A DNA stretch of 64,000 bases from contig JADLZK010004668.1 of the NCBI GenBank assembly GCA_015847255.1, forward strand, positions 124,001-188,000. The letters run 5' to 3'. Below the pieces are notes generated by a model, which did no database searches, had not been told where the DNA came from, and worked only from the letters and a program-made list of their open reading frames with translations. This document shows positions 1 to 11,900 of the stretch, in pieces. The stretch's first letter is position 1; every line of letters begins with the position of its first letter. This DNA is from Hyparrhenia diplandra. Lineage: Eukaryota; Streptophyta; Magnoliopsida; Poales; Poaceae. Both the position numbers and the translations under genes were made by a program.

Positions 1-427
1 GCTCACGATGGCGGCCCGCTGACGCGCTTTGCATGCGATGCGGGGCGGCGCCGTGGCGGACCAGATGCCGCCGCGTCGGACTGCAGCTCGATCCAGCCCG
101 CCCGTGCGGCGCCCGTGAAGGCCGTCACCGATGCCAGTAGCGGACCTCACGTGGAGGCTGTGGCCGGCGGGCTGATGTGGAGGCGCTGGGGCGCTCGGAG
201 CCCTGGGGCTCTCATAAGAAGAATTGTGGTCACCGGTATACCTATCCTAAATTGTAGATCGCTTTAGTTTTTCTAGATATCTAGAAAAAGCCAAAATGAC
301 CAATAACTTGGGACATGTGTGTAAAACAACGTGTCAAGCCAAGTGGTTTTACCATATTTTCTTTTGTCTAGCTAATCAATAATGACCTTCTTGGCTGGCC
401 GACCGACTGGCTTTTTCATGCCTGCAG
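1..427. other. Left edge, no gene recognised
   Basis: Positions 1-215 are GC-rich and the rest is AT-rich. I see no convincing exon. The stretch from about 230 to 427 ends in a pyrimidine-rich tract and CAG, and reads like the 3' part of the intron preceding the defensin exon at 428. No signal-peptide exon was found here, so it may lie left of the window or be lost. Confidence 0.4.
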
Positions 428-612
428 AGATATCACCCGTTGGGGCAGGCCGTGCCCGTTGTAGCCGCCTGAGCGACCAATTTCTCGGGGTGTGCATTTT
501 TAATGCAGATTGCGCGCAGACATGCAAATGGGAGAGCAAAGACTTTATTGGCGGCGCGTGTGATGGCTTCCCTGGTAAATGCTATTGTGAGATGGCATCA
601 TGCCTGCCTTGA
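428..612 (+). CDS. Plant defensin (gamma-thionin), second exon
   Basis: Plant defensins are small secreted antimicrobial peptides with four disulfides. Read from a splice acceptor (cctgcag, ending 427), this exon encodes a short propeptide-like stretch and then a mature-like domain with all eight cysteines. The spacing is C-x10-C-x5-C-x3-C-x11-C-x6-C-x-C-x4-C, and a gamma-core GxC...C lies near the end. The stop is TGA at 610-612. The ATG at 382 is probably intronic. Defensin genes usually have two exons, with the signal peptide in the first; that exon is not visible, so this is partial or orphaned. The sequence just downstream, with several AATAAA-like signals, looks like its 3' UTR. The family call is firm. 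Activity and target are unknown. Confidence 0.75.
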
Positions 613-639
613 GATTGGCTTTTCTCCATCTGATCCAGC

Positions 640-1365
640 AATGCTATGATGATCTCCCTGCCTCCCCTACATGTTATAAAACACTACTTGTACTACTCCT
701 ATTCCTATATAATACGGGTAGCTTGCTTGTGTAGTTATTGTGTTGTCACAAATAAAGTTGTTGGACTTGTGGATCCAATAAATATATTTGGTTTCTTTTC
801 TCAAGATGTTGAATCAAGGAGTAATCATCCAAAGATCCCGCATGTTGCCGCAGGGTCTCAACACATAGCAAGAGTTGAGTTTCATTTAAAAGGTTCTTTT
901 TTTAGGGAAACCAGAGCTTCATATATTAACCAGGACCTGGAATACAAGATTACAATCATTATGATATATCATGTAAAACCCAGGTGGTGTTATAAGCCAC
1001 TTCTCCACCTTAGAATTCCTAGATAGCAAATGAGCACACTCATGAGGTACCAGATTACAATTTCTATTAATTAAAAAAACTTGAGACCTTCGATGCTCTG
1101 GCTAATAAGCTCATCCTAGGGTACGTTTATATTCTACCCTGCCTATTGGCCCGTGAGAACCAGGGAATAAGGCCATGACAACAACCACGACCGAACATGC
1201 ACCAAGCCACCAACGCGAGGAGAAGATAGGGTTCCTTTCAAGCCTAGTATATTAGACCGTGTTTAGTTGGTGAAAAATTTTTGAGGTGAAAATTTCTAAG
1301 GTTTCAAATCGGATGTTTTACTAGATGACTAACTTCATAACTCTCCTAGAGACTGCGAGACAAAT
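640..1365 (+). repeat. Tandem duplication of the defensin 3' flank, copy A
   Basis: The segment starting at 644 recurs from 1369 (offset 725) with only scattered differences. It begins inside the probable defensin 3' UTR, includes AATAAA-like signals near 750 and 780, and ends in the truncated left end of a Tourist-like MITE (from about 1255). The open frame at 646-1026 is conserved only because the DNA is duplicated. It looks like 3' UTR, not a gene. Confidence 0.7.
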
Positions 1366-1368
1366 CTC

Positions 1369-2062
1369 CTATGATGATCTCCCTGCCTCCCCTACATGTT
1401 ATAAAACACTACTTGTACTACTACTCCTATTCCTATATAATACGGGTAGCTTGCTTGTGTAGTTATTGTGTTGTCACAAATAAAGTTGTTGGACTCGTGG
1501 ATCCAATAAATATATTTGGTTTCTTTTCTCAGGATGTTGAATCAAGGAGTAATCATCCAAAGATCCCGCATGTTGTGGCAGGGCCTCAACACATAGCAAG
1601 AGTTGAGTTTCATTTTAAAAGTTTTTTTTTTTTTTTTTTTTGGGAAACCAGAGCTTCATATATTAACCAGGACCTGGAATGCAAGATTACAATCATTTAT
1701 CATATCATGTAAAACCCAGGTGGGGTTATAAGCCACTTCTCCACCTTAGAATTCCTAGATAGCAAGGGAGCGCACTCATGAGGTACCAGATTACAATTTC
1801 TATTAAAAAAAAACTTGAAACCTTGGAAGCTCTGGCTAATAAGCTCATCCTGGGGTAGGTTTATGTTCTACACTGCCTATTGGCCCGTGAGAACCAGGGA
1901 ATAAAGCCATGACAACAACCACGACGGAACATGCACCGAGCCACCAACGCGAGGAGAAGATAGTGTTCCTTTCAAGCAAAGTATATTAGACCGTGTTTAG
2001 TTGGTGAAAAAATTTTGGGGTGAAAATTTTTGAGGTTTCAAATCGGATGTTTTACCGGATGA
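1369..2062 (+). repeat. Tandem duplication of the defensin 3' flank, copy B
   Basis: This is the second copy of the 644-1330 segment. It differs by a longer poly-T run (about 1622-1640) and a few substitutions. It runs into a complete Tourist-like MITE, whereas copy A has only the MITE's left part. The simplest order is MITE insertion first, followed by duplication with a breakpoint inside the MITE. Confidence 0.7.
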
Positions 2063-2296
2063 CTAACTTCTCTTTTCACTATAATTAATTTATCATTAGC
2101 ACATGCGGGTTCTGTAAAACTTATGGCTAATCATGCAGTAATTATGCTCAAAAGATTTGTCTCATCGTGTATAGCCAAACCATATGCAATTAGTTTTTTT
2201 ATTCCATCTACATTAATGCTCCATGCATATGTTAGAGTCATTCGATGTGATAGGTGGAAAATTTTGAGGTGAATTTTTCACCAACTAAACATGGCT
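1989..2296. mobile_element. Tourist-like MITE (PIF/Harbinger type)
   Basis: The left end (gaccgtgtttagttggtg) and right end (caccaactaaacatggct) are imperfect inverted repeats. TTA flanks the element on both sides (1986-1988 and 2297-2299), as expected for the 3-bp target duplication of PIF/Harbinger MITEs. Length is 308 bp, with no coding capacity. Confidence 0.65.
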
Positions 2297-2612
2297 TTAG
2301 TTTTCTCCACCCCTCAGGCTCACGACCGTGTGCCACACAGTCGAGAGAACCTCTCCTTTTGTACGAAGCTTAGCCCCGGCTCTATTTAAGGGCTGACATC
2401 CCTCCCTTCCCGGGCGAACGGACTCTAGAGACTTCATTCGAGTGGCCCCCTCTCCAATCTTACTATTCTTGCATACCCAGTATAACTTTTTGTGTCCTTG
2501 GATGCTATTATCGTCTTCAATCTTACCTTCATTTTTAAAATATAAGTTGCTTTTGCATTTTTGGGTACATCCATTTTGTTATGCATATAGATCTTACACA
2601 TGTCTAGATACA

Positions 2613-2775
2613 TACTCCCTTTGTCTCATTTTACTTGTCGTTCTCGCACGACTTTAAAACGTCTGCATTCATTGTCTCTTGCATATATATGGACACAACA
2701 ACGTCTAGGTCCAAAGCATGTTGGTTGCACCATGTACAGGGCTATAACGATCATTAAAATGGAATAGAGGGAGTA
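2613..2775. mobile_element. Stowaway-like MITE
   Basis: TA dinucleotides flank the inverted ends ctccctttgtctcatttt and atggaatagagggag. The CTCCCT... terminus and TA target duplication are typical of grass Stowaway (Tc1/mariner-derived) elements. Confidence 0.55.
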
Positions 2776-3246
2776 GTAAAATATATACGAGAAAAAGTCA
2801 AAGTGATTTATAATTTGGAACTAGAAGTATCTTATTTGGAGCAGTAGACATTGCGATACGGCCTTAACCGGCAGTAACCTGGCTCCTTATATAATCTGTT
2901 GTCTGGTACATAATTCCAACCACTCTTGATTGAAGCAATAATATAAGCAAGTATGCTTAATCACTTTGTGAGGTAAGCATAGAGCCGGTACATACTTTAT
3001 ATTGTGTTAGTTTAAATAGCTGTTGTTTCATAAAAAAGGTTTAAACGAACTGTTGTGCATATCTATCTATTATATCGAGAGAGGTAGAAACAAGACAAAT
3101 TCTTGTGGCTGCTTATCTCTGTGCTAAACAAACTTGGATGATTAGACAACGGCGCTACTGCCTTAGCCGCCTAGCTGGTTGTAAGTTGTAACATACTCCC
3201 GTCCCTAAATAGCATGGTCCCGCAAGTTCGACTTAATTGGTAAAAA

Positions 3247-3489
3247 TACTTCCTCCATCCCAAAATAAACGTAATTTTTAAACTTTTACAATTTGTGTTT
3301 GACCCTTCATCTTATTTAACTTTTTTTTTACAAATATTACCACTTTTGTTATGACATACTACATCACTAGCAATATTTTAATAACATTTAATTTGTTTTA
3401 TAGTTTAAATAAAAATTTTAAATAAGACATGTGGTCAAACATAGTTTCTAAAAAATCAAAGAGTTACGTTTATTTTGGGACGGAGTGTA
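3247..3489. mobile_element. Stowaway-like MITE
   Basis: The ends cttcctccatcccaaaataa and ttattttgggacggag are inverted repeats of the CTCCGTCCCAAAATA family, with flanking TA on each side. The interior is AT-rich and non-coding. The spacer from 3490 to about 3820 shows nothing recognisable. Confidence 0.7.
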
Positions 3490-3879
3490 TATCATCATAA
3501 ATACTACTATTTTATTAGAAAAACTAGATTTAAAGATCTTTACAATGATACTAAATGTATCATAAATCCTATTTAATACTAAATGTTCTAATACTATTTA
3601 ATGATGCTCTTTTTGTGGTAAGAGAAAGATATTATATCATGACCGATAAGCTTCGCTAATAAGCTGTAGCAAACATAAATAGGATGACAACACCATGTCG
3701 TTTTGGTCAAATTCATCAAAGACAAACAAATTTTTCTGACACTTTCCATAAAAAAAAATGTTGCTGTCACTTGCCCGCCGGGACTGGGATCCATCTCGCC
3801 CGTCCTTTAGCCCATCCAACGGCTAATGCGAATGCGTAGGGAGGGGTGAATTATACTCCATTAGATATACAGGTGGGCC

Positions 3880-4049
3880 CCACTGGCTCTCACCCTCAAC
3901 AACCCCACCAATCCGGTCCGGTCCATCCCCGACGCCATCAGAGCAGATCGATTCCCGAGGGAGGGAGGGAGACGTGCGCCGCCGCACAAGCCACCAGACC
4001 CCGGCCCCTCGCTGACTCGCCTGCTCCGCCGTCGCCGGAGGCGAAGCAA
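3880..4049 (+). other. Probable 5' UTR exon of the pyruvate carrier gene
   Basis: A GC-rich stretch precedes a possible donor (gcaa|gtgtaa at 4049/4050). A matching acceptor (cttgcttgtag) ends at 4812, which would give a 5' UTR intron of about 760 bp before the ATG at 4883. The transcript start is not determined. Confidence 0.4.
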
Positions 4050-4882
4050 GTGTAAAGCAACCCACCCTCCTCCCTATCCTCTCTCTCTTTTCTTTCTTCT
4101 GTATGTCGGGTTGGGCGCGGGGGACAGGGCGCCGCCGTCTGCGCCGATCGTTCCGGCGTTTGGGTCCGTCTATGGCTTCGGTTGTGTTCCTCAGAGCCCT
4201 AATCCTACCTCCTGCTGGGATGGGCATGGGCGGGCTGAGGTGGGGGGGTGGGGTGGGGTTCCGAGCGCCCCCAGCCCGGGGTGAAGTGGAATTGTGGTCC
4301 GGTTGTTGCGGTAGCAGCAGCTCTGTTTTTCCCCAACAAACATTTCTGGTTTCAGTGCTGCAGCTCCTGATCCTGATTTGATTGAGCTTGGGTGGCTACC
4401 CTTACTATTATCCTTCTCGTTCTCGATTGATGGAGTCAACATCAATCTATTTTTCAGTGTTTTCCCCTGTCGGCCGTGCTTGTTCGAAACACCAAATTTC
4501 ATACGAAGTTTCTACTTGCCTCTCTGAAAAAAGTAAGCAATGTCAAAGGTGTGAAAACGTGGACATCATCTTTGCTTCTTGTTACTGTAGGTGGGATGTG
4601 ATGGGTACCGTTGTTGATAACTTGAATTTGACCTTACCTATTACCAGTTTGTATGACTGCAAAACTGTTGTACTGTCATGTTCTGGATATGTTTTTTCTC
4701 TATAACCCCAAAACTGTTGTACGATCGTTGGTCCCTTCGGTGACTTCTCTACTTTTTTGTTGAATGATGAATGGGATGGCTCACAGACAACATCTGGTTT
4801 TCTTGCTTGTAGGAGGACCACAGAAGCATTAGCTGGGTGAACTCACTCAAAAGGGGCAGGAGGGAGTAGTGCGCTAGTTTGA

Positions 4883-6417
4883 ATGGCTGCAACAAAGCTT
4901 CAGGCCTTTTGGAACCACCCTGCTGGTCCCAAAACCAGTTAGTTGATTTCTTCTCGACTTTAATCTTTCTCTCCTTTCCTTTCGTTAACAGTGAGCAAAA
5001 GCATTGCTGGTCATGGCCATCACCATCTTGCAGTGGCAACTGTATAAAGACTGGCAATGGCCACCCACATCTTTGCATAGTGACAAGCTGTATAAAGACT
5101 GGCGATGGCCATCACCATCTTGCCACAGTGATGTCTTCTTAGCTTGTGCTTATTTCTATATATCGAATTATGCATGGTCTGCATACTGTAGTATTTGTTA
5201 TCACACTGTCCTCTACATGGAAAATTTAATTTTGCTTTGTACTGCAGAAATGCAAAGAATGCTCCAATAAAAATGTCCAAACCTATTTGCATTCTTTTGT
5301 CAATAATGTGATGCATGGTGCACTTAACAAATTATCCACACTGACCTTCATTGCAGTTCATTTCTGGGCACCAACATTCAAATGGGGTATCAGCATTGCC
5401 AACATAGCCGACTTTACTAAACCGCCTGAAAAGATATCTTACCCCTCAGCAAGTTGGTACGGATAAGCTACCCAATCAGTTTAAGTTGTATCCCTGCATT
5501 TCAGATAATGTGGACATTAGTTAAAATGCATCATTGTATAATTCTGGTATGCTTACTCTTTTGAAATTGATGATCAGCTGTTGCATGCACTGGAATCATT
5601 TGGTCAAGGTACAGCTTGGTTATCACACCGGTAAGCCATCAGTATGTGCTACTTGTCCATTGGTTCTATAGTTGTCCACTTAAACATAGAAGGTGATATG
5701 GACTGTATTTGATCTCACAAAACTTGACATTTCTTGCTGCAAATATATTGGTTCTTGTATTAATCTTCTTGTGGTGTATTAAGTGTTGATATTCATTTGC
5801 TTGTAGAGTTATGTTTGATTCTTTTGTCTTTTCCTTCACACATGTTCCACAAAACTTGTCATCTCAGACAGCAACAGTTTCTTGTTCTGATGTGTTTGGA
5901 CTCTACATACAACCAAACATTTTAACCATACTGATTATCTATATAAAACTTCTTGTTCTTAGGAGTTTGGACTCTTAATAGACAATCAAAACTTTTTTCC
6001 CCCTACTGATTATATATGACTTTGAAATCAGCTCATAGTTTCACAGCGTATGCATGCATTGTGTTTTTCATAGCTGAGATAGTATTGATGCCCTTACATC
6101 TGGTTTTTCCATTTGATTGCCTGATATGTTAATTTCTGAGATACTACCTTGGTATGTTAATCGGTGCTTACCTTATTGCCATGGAATGTTATCTTGTTGC
6201 AGAGAAACTTGAACCTTTTAAGTGTTAACATTGCAATGGCGGGTACAGGCCTGTATCAGCTTTCACGGAAGATAAGGTTTGCCCCAAAGCCAAAGCCAGC
6301 AAGTGTCATGTTGTTGTTGATATGTTGAGTGAAGAACATGATTTATTTATTGATCTCCTTTACAGGCAAGATTACTTCTCTGATGAGAAGGATGCTGCTC
6401 CACAACTGGAAGCATAG
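4883..6417 (+). CDS. MPC2-like: Mitochondrial pyruvate carrier, MPC2-type subunit
   Basis: MPC subunits form the inner-membrane heterodimer that imports pyruvate into the mitochondrial matrix. There are five coding exons: 4883-4937, 5357-5456, 5578-5630, 6203-6276 and 6366-6417 (TAG), all with GT-AG introns. Family hallmarks are visible: WNHPAGPKT at the N terminus, HFWAPTFKWGISIANIADF in exon 2, TGIIWSRYSLVITP in exon 3 and AMAGTGLYQLSRKIR in exon 4. The tail is DEKDAAPQLEA. Expected length is 110 residues, normal for the family. Exon 2 has one C too many (run 5442-5445), which shifts the frame if the donor at 5457 is used; a donor four bases upstream (after 5452) would restore it and give 109 residues. 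Exon 4 reads RNLNLLSVN where I would expect a KNWNLFSVN-like stretch. The family call is firm; integrity is unsettled. Confidence 0.85.
5008..5135 (+). repeat. Imperfect tandem duplication in MPC intron 1
   Basis: The motifs 'tggccatcaccatcttgc' and 'ctgtataaagactggc(a/g)atggcca' occur twice in this stretch, giving two degenerate units of about 60 bp. It lies in the intron between coding exons 1 and 2. Confidence 0.5.
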
Positions 6418-7497
6418 ATAATGACAGCAGACAAAGAATAATGGATTGGGAGCCTAGGAGTCTACTTTTGAATTTTTCTGGGATGTGAAAGAATAACGGA
6501 TGGGTCATGTTTATTTTCCTGTTATTTTGAAATCATGATCAGGTCAATGTTGAAATCTTCTGCGAAAAAAAAGAAAACCCATGAAGTAATCTTTTGTGCA
6601 TTTTTTTGTGGGAACAAGTCATGCAAGTACATAGTTTATCTGTTATCCTTTTGCTCAATTCTCTTATTTGGAAACTCTAAAGTTGTTTGCCAGTTGTTGT
6701 CAAAAAAAAAAAGTTGTTTTGCCAAGCTGATTGATTAGAACCCAGTCTTGGAGAAGTCATTGCCCTTGATAGCGAGGGCAGGCACCTAGAGTCCTGGTGA
6801 ACTTGTTCCTTTTTCTATTGCAGGTAGTGGTTGTAGACACACCTCATGCCGTATTTTTCGTTTGGCACAAATGGCGCCATTTGGTATCTATAATCGGCCG
6901 GCGTCATTTCAGCTGCAGTGCATGTGTTTAGGAGACCGCCCGTCCCGAGAGGGGGCGGAGGACTCTCATGAACACAAGCAGAAAAACATGCCAGGTAAAT
7001 CGCACGAATTGTTCATACCTCCTGACCATTTCATGATGGAACGATTTCGCAAAGTGATGACAAATGTACTCCTGTTTGAACTGCACTCCAAATGCGTCCA
7101 AAGTTGAATTGAACGTGTGCTCTTACACTAGGAAGCTTCTGCGAGTTCTTCCGGAGCCACTGGGTAATAGTGTGCATCCAGTCCCTGACATGAAAGCTAG
7201 ATGATGAAATCCAGTCCCTGTCATCAAACGAACAGTGATGTCATGGCACTGTAGACTGGAAAAGTGCAACAGAAAATGCCAGTATATATACTTGTACAAC
7301 TGTATTAGAGGCTCACATCACCAAGATTTCTCATCACATCGAATCCTATTCTCAGTCCAAATTCAGTACTACAATGCCAAATTTAGTGTTACAGTGTCAA
7401 ATTCAGTACTATAGTGTCACAGTGTCAAATTCAGTAGCCAAATTTGGTACTACGAGGTTGAATTTCAGCGTACTAAACAGGCCATCAGTCCAAACTC

Positions 7498-7690
7498 CAA
7501 TTTCTCTCTTGGATTGTACATTGCGTACGAAAGGAAGGGAAAATTGGCGCCCACAGTACATGGCATCTAACTGGAGTCCTAATCGTGCCATCCAATTTCT
7601 CTCTTGCAGTACGATTGTACATTGCGTACAAAGGAAGGGAAAATTGACGCCCAGAGCACATGGCATCTAACTGGACTCCTAAACGTGCCA
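7498..7690 (+). repeat. Direct duplication, units of about 95 bp
   Basis: Unit 1 (7498-7590) and unit 2 (7592-7690) share 'caatttctctcttg', 'gattgtacattgcgtac', 'aaggaagggaaaattg' and 'catggcatctaactgga' in the same order. Confidence 0.75.
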
Positions 7691-8559
7691 CGTATATAAA
7701 TTATCGATGAGATGGGCGCAGTATCTTAACAATCACAATTGTAATGTTAAATTTCCTTCTAGCTTACCATGACAATTAGTATACCAGTATTATTACTAAT
7801 AATGTCCTGAATTTGGATCATGCGCATGCTTTCAAAACAGACATATCCATATATATGTTGCTATTATTCATAGGGTCAGTCTTGGTAATTATGTTTTTTT
7901 TTGTATTTGTACAAGGTCACCGTCTCTGAAAAGTGAAAACATTGTTTAACACGTAGTATATAGCTCACCAGTTTGAAAGCAAAGTTGAAAGTGATACATG
8001 CGGTTTTTGTGATGAACGAAGAACGACACCACATGCATGGACCTGAAGCTGTGGCTTCGCATGACCAGGGCCAGCTAGCCGGCCGGCGCACACATAAGCC
8101 ATTTCCCCGGGTTCTCAGCTGCCAAGCAAGCTCCCTCCTGGACGGCTCCACGGTTGCTGTGTTGTGCCTTGCATTGTTGTGCAGGAGAGGAGAGGAGAGG
8201 AGGCACATTGCGTGGCAACTCTGACCTTGGGCTAGCTCATGGGTTCCACGTGATCTCCCAGGCGATAAATAGGGACTCAACAGCCTGATTGGCAATGCAC
8301 GTCACCCGGCTCCATCTCTTCAACTGCAGCTGCTGCTTCTTGTGATGGTCGCCATCCCACATTGTGACATTGGCCGATGATTGCACCTGCAAACAAGGAA
8401 CGATAAAAAGTCCTGTAAGTGTGCCTCTTTTATCTGTGCATCCATGCATGCATGATGCGTTCCAAGAAGAGCTAGAACCAAGCAGTTTCACCATTTTAGG
8501 TTTGTATAGGAGAACAAATTGCATCCAACAATTGTACATGAAAGCAACCACATAAATAG

Positions 8560-8692
8560 TCAGCTACATGTCAAGCCCATGGATGTCAAGTAAGAGTTGG
8601 CACACTGCAAAATAGTCAGCTATATGTCAAGTACAAGTTGGCACACTGCAAAATAGTCAGCTATATGTCAAGTACGAGTTGGCACACTGCAT
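8560..8692 (+). repeat. 41-bp tandem repeat, about three units
   Basis: The units share 'aaatagtcagcta(c/t)atgtcaag' and 'gagttggcacactgca'. The last two units are 41 bp apart, and the first is slightly longer. Confidence 0.7.
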
Positions 8693-8932
8693 TTCCACTG
8701 CAAGCAATGGCGGCACTGCAGGAAGGAACTACTGAAAACTCTGAAGAGAAAAATTGTACTAGACAACATTACATCAACACACGGACATCCTTCTGAAACT
8801 TGTATGGGAATGAATATTATGTTCACTCCGGTAATCTCGAAACAGTTTTTTTTTTTTTGTTTGTTTGTTTGCAGCAGGTAACTATCTCTAGAGTGGGAGC
8901 AGAAACAGAGTAAATATTTTCAGCTGTAGAAT

Positions 8933-11900
8933 ATGTGGAGGCTCAAGATTGCCAAGGGTGGCCCATGGCTCAAGAGTGGCAACAGTCACATTGGAAGAGA
9001 AACATGGGAGTTTGATCAAGATTTTGGATCAAAAGAAGAGAGGGAAGCTGTTAACTCTGCACAGGAAGAATTCAAGAAGAACAGGTTCCAAATGAGACAC
9101 AGCTCCGATATTTTGGCCCGCATGCAGGTAACATGTTGAATTATGGTTGTTGCACAAAACTTCATCATGTCATAGTATCAGATCCCCAAAGAATATATGA
9201 AACTTATAACCAAATTTTCTTATCTTTCCAAGGCCTTATATGTAGGCAACATCTTTATAGATTTGTAAATTTCCTGTGCAATTAACCGTGACATAGATCC
9301 TAACAAAGTAAATTACTACCACTAAATTAATTGAAAATATAATCACGATTTAGAATCTTGAAATGCAATCTGAACTACTTTTTGCAGTTAGCAAAGGAGA
9401 ATGGATTCAGTCTTGAACTACAGAAGACAAAAGATGAATCTCCTTTTGTTATAAACTCCAGCACAGTGTCGGACATACTGAGAAAGGCACTCAATTACTT
9501 CTCAGCGATACAAGCACATGATGGGCACTGGCCAGGAGATTTTCCAGGGCCATTGTTTACCACAGCAACCATGGTAAGAATTATGGTACACCAAAATTGT
9601 TGCTTTCTGTATCAGTATTACCATTTAGTTGATTATGGCTGCTTTATTACTTTCAACATCTAGTATTAACTGTCACAGATATCTCTTAAGTTTCCTTATT
9701 TTCTACTACAGATTATAGTTCTGTACGTCACAGAGTCATTAAGTAGTACACTATCATCAGAACACTGCAAGGAGATTTGTCGTTACCTGTACAACCGTCA
9801 GGTAAATAAGCTGGACATTTGCAAGGAAATTATGAATAATTTAAGGAAACACCTATAACTTATCAAAAATTGGCCAACAAGTGTTTAATGACCATGTGAA
9901 ACAGAACATGGATGGAGGATGGGGGCTACATGCGGAAGGTGAAAGCTCCATGCTTAGCACAGCTCTCAACTATACTGCTCTAAGGCTACTTGGTGAGAGT
10001 ATCGATGATGGACCAGATATGTCTATGCTTAAAGCAAGAAAATGGATACATGATCATGGTGGTGCAACAATGATACCAATCTTGGGGAAAGTGTGGCTCT
10101 CGGTAACCATCCTATTCCTTGCAGTTGAATTGTCATCCTCATACTCACTCGTTTTGCAGAAGTGATTTAATTAATTTACATTGGTTTATAAAATACTGCA
10201 AACCTATTTCATATGAATTGGGGGCCTGCATTTACTAATCCTTTAATGGCACACATACATCAAACGTTCAACGGTGTAGCCATTGAGTTCTTCAAAGCAT
10301 TGTGAAATGGGATAGCAGACTTTGGAAAGGACCAAATAATTGTGGAAAGCATGAAATTGATTACAATAATCAACTGTAACATCGACAACCATTTATTCGC
10401 AACAGGACCTTTGTGGTAACTGCATACCTGATACTGCAGGTCCTTGGAGTTTTTGAATGGTCAGGAGTAAATCCCATCCCCCAGAATTGTTTCTTCTTCC
10501 ATCATGGGTTCCTATCCAACCAGGTAGATTTATCTTCAACCTCATGCATGTGTAGATTTATTAGTAGTATTATCACAGCAACTTGGTTGTTGAGAAACCT
10601 AGTTATGAGACCAATTGTGCATGAACCATGTCAGCTAGAAGCAGTGGTTGAGCTTGACCAACATGTCAGGGGAGCCATAACCCGTGCAAGGGTGGCTGGA
10701 TTATTATTGCATGCATTTGTGTTAATGGTTGGTCTCTACCAAGCTCTGCCACTGCCTAGAACTAAAAATCTGTGTACTGATATTTTCTAAGATAATGTAA
10801 ACAATTTGACAGGTGATATAGATAATCACCATCACTGCCAACAATCTGATGCAGATATTTATTAAGTAAATTTTACTATTTATTTAGTATTACAATAATC
10901 ATTCTGCCACATTCATTGCTGTTAATAATGTGTTATTATATTATTACTTAGACCTGTAATAGTTATACAAAGACAAAACAGATCTAATCATCTTTGTATT
11001 TTTTTCTTTCCAAATGCAGGAAGATTGTGGAGTCACTTCAGAATGGCATTCATTCCCATGTGCTATTTATATGGCAAGAAATTTGTCGGACCCATTACGA
11101 GATTGGTTATGTCACTAAGGGAAGAGCTTCATATTCATCCCTATAAAAGATTGACTGGAGGCAAGCTCGTAAATTATGTGCGAAGGTTAGTCTGTTAAGC
11201 ATCTAGCAGACATCTGCAAAGGATTCTATATGATTCCAGAGTAGATGTAATTGGTATTCAGATAAATTCAAATGAAGTTATATCACATTTTTTTGTGTAG
11301 AGATTTAGATTGGTAAGAAATTTATGTAGATTGCAAATAAAAGCTTTCTGTATGTCATGTTATTCCCTATATCATAATGTAAACACAGATATCAGAGACG
11401 TCAAGTCTTGCCATTTGAACCCACAAGCATGTCAGCATATGCCATATGTTTATGTTTCAGAATTGGTGAAAATACATGACAAATTCAAATGCAGGAAGAT
11501 GTGTATAATCCACATACATGGCTACAGGAGTGTCTATCTGACTGCCTTTACAGTTTTGGTGAACCTTTACTCACACGTTGGCCAATTTCCTACATGAGAA
11601 AGAAAGCCCTACAACAAGTCGCTGAATTCTTGAAATACGAAGATGAGAATTCTCAATATATCTGCATTGGTGCCGCACAGAAGGTAGGATTATTATGTCT
11701 TCTCAAAACAACTCAGACAAATTTTAAACATTGCAGCAGAAACAAGTTCACATTGAATAGTACTAGATACTGATGGGCAGTTTGTTATTTTTAGTTTTTA
11801 AGAAACTGAAAAACCTGCTTACATGAAGTGAACAAAAATGTTCTGATGGTGCAGTAAAACCTGCATTGAGCCATTGATTACACATGTTTTATAAGCATGC

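Larger units (their letters stand above)
6418..8932. other. Intergenic spacer between MPC and the oxidosqualene cyclase
   Basis: The first part is probably the MPC 3' UTR. The rest holds small local repeats: short reiterations of 'aattcagtact/gtgtcaaat' at 7355-7450, a 93-99 bp direct duplication at 7498-7690, and 41-bp units at 8560-8692. No convincing gene was seen. The poly-T/GTTT tract at 8847-8870 lies just upstream of the cyclase ATG. Confidence 0.5.

Noticed and set aside
646..1026. A 126-codon open frame, repeated at 1371-1712
   Set aside because: The conservation is explained by DNA duplication. The content (several AATAAA-like signals, low complexity) fits a 3' UTR, and the frames end differently.
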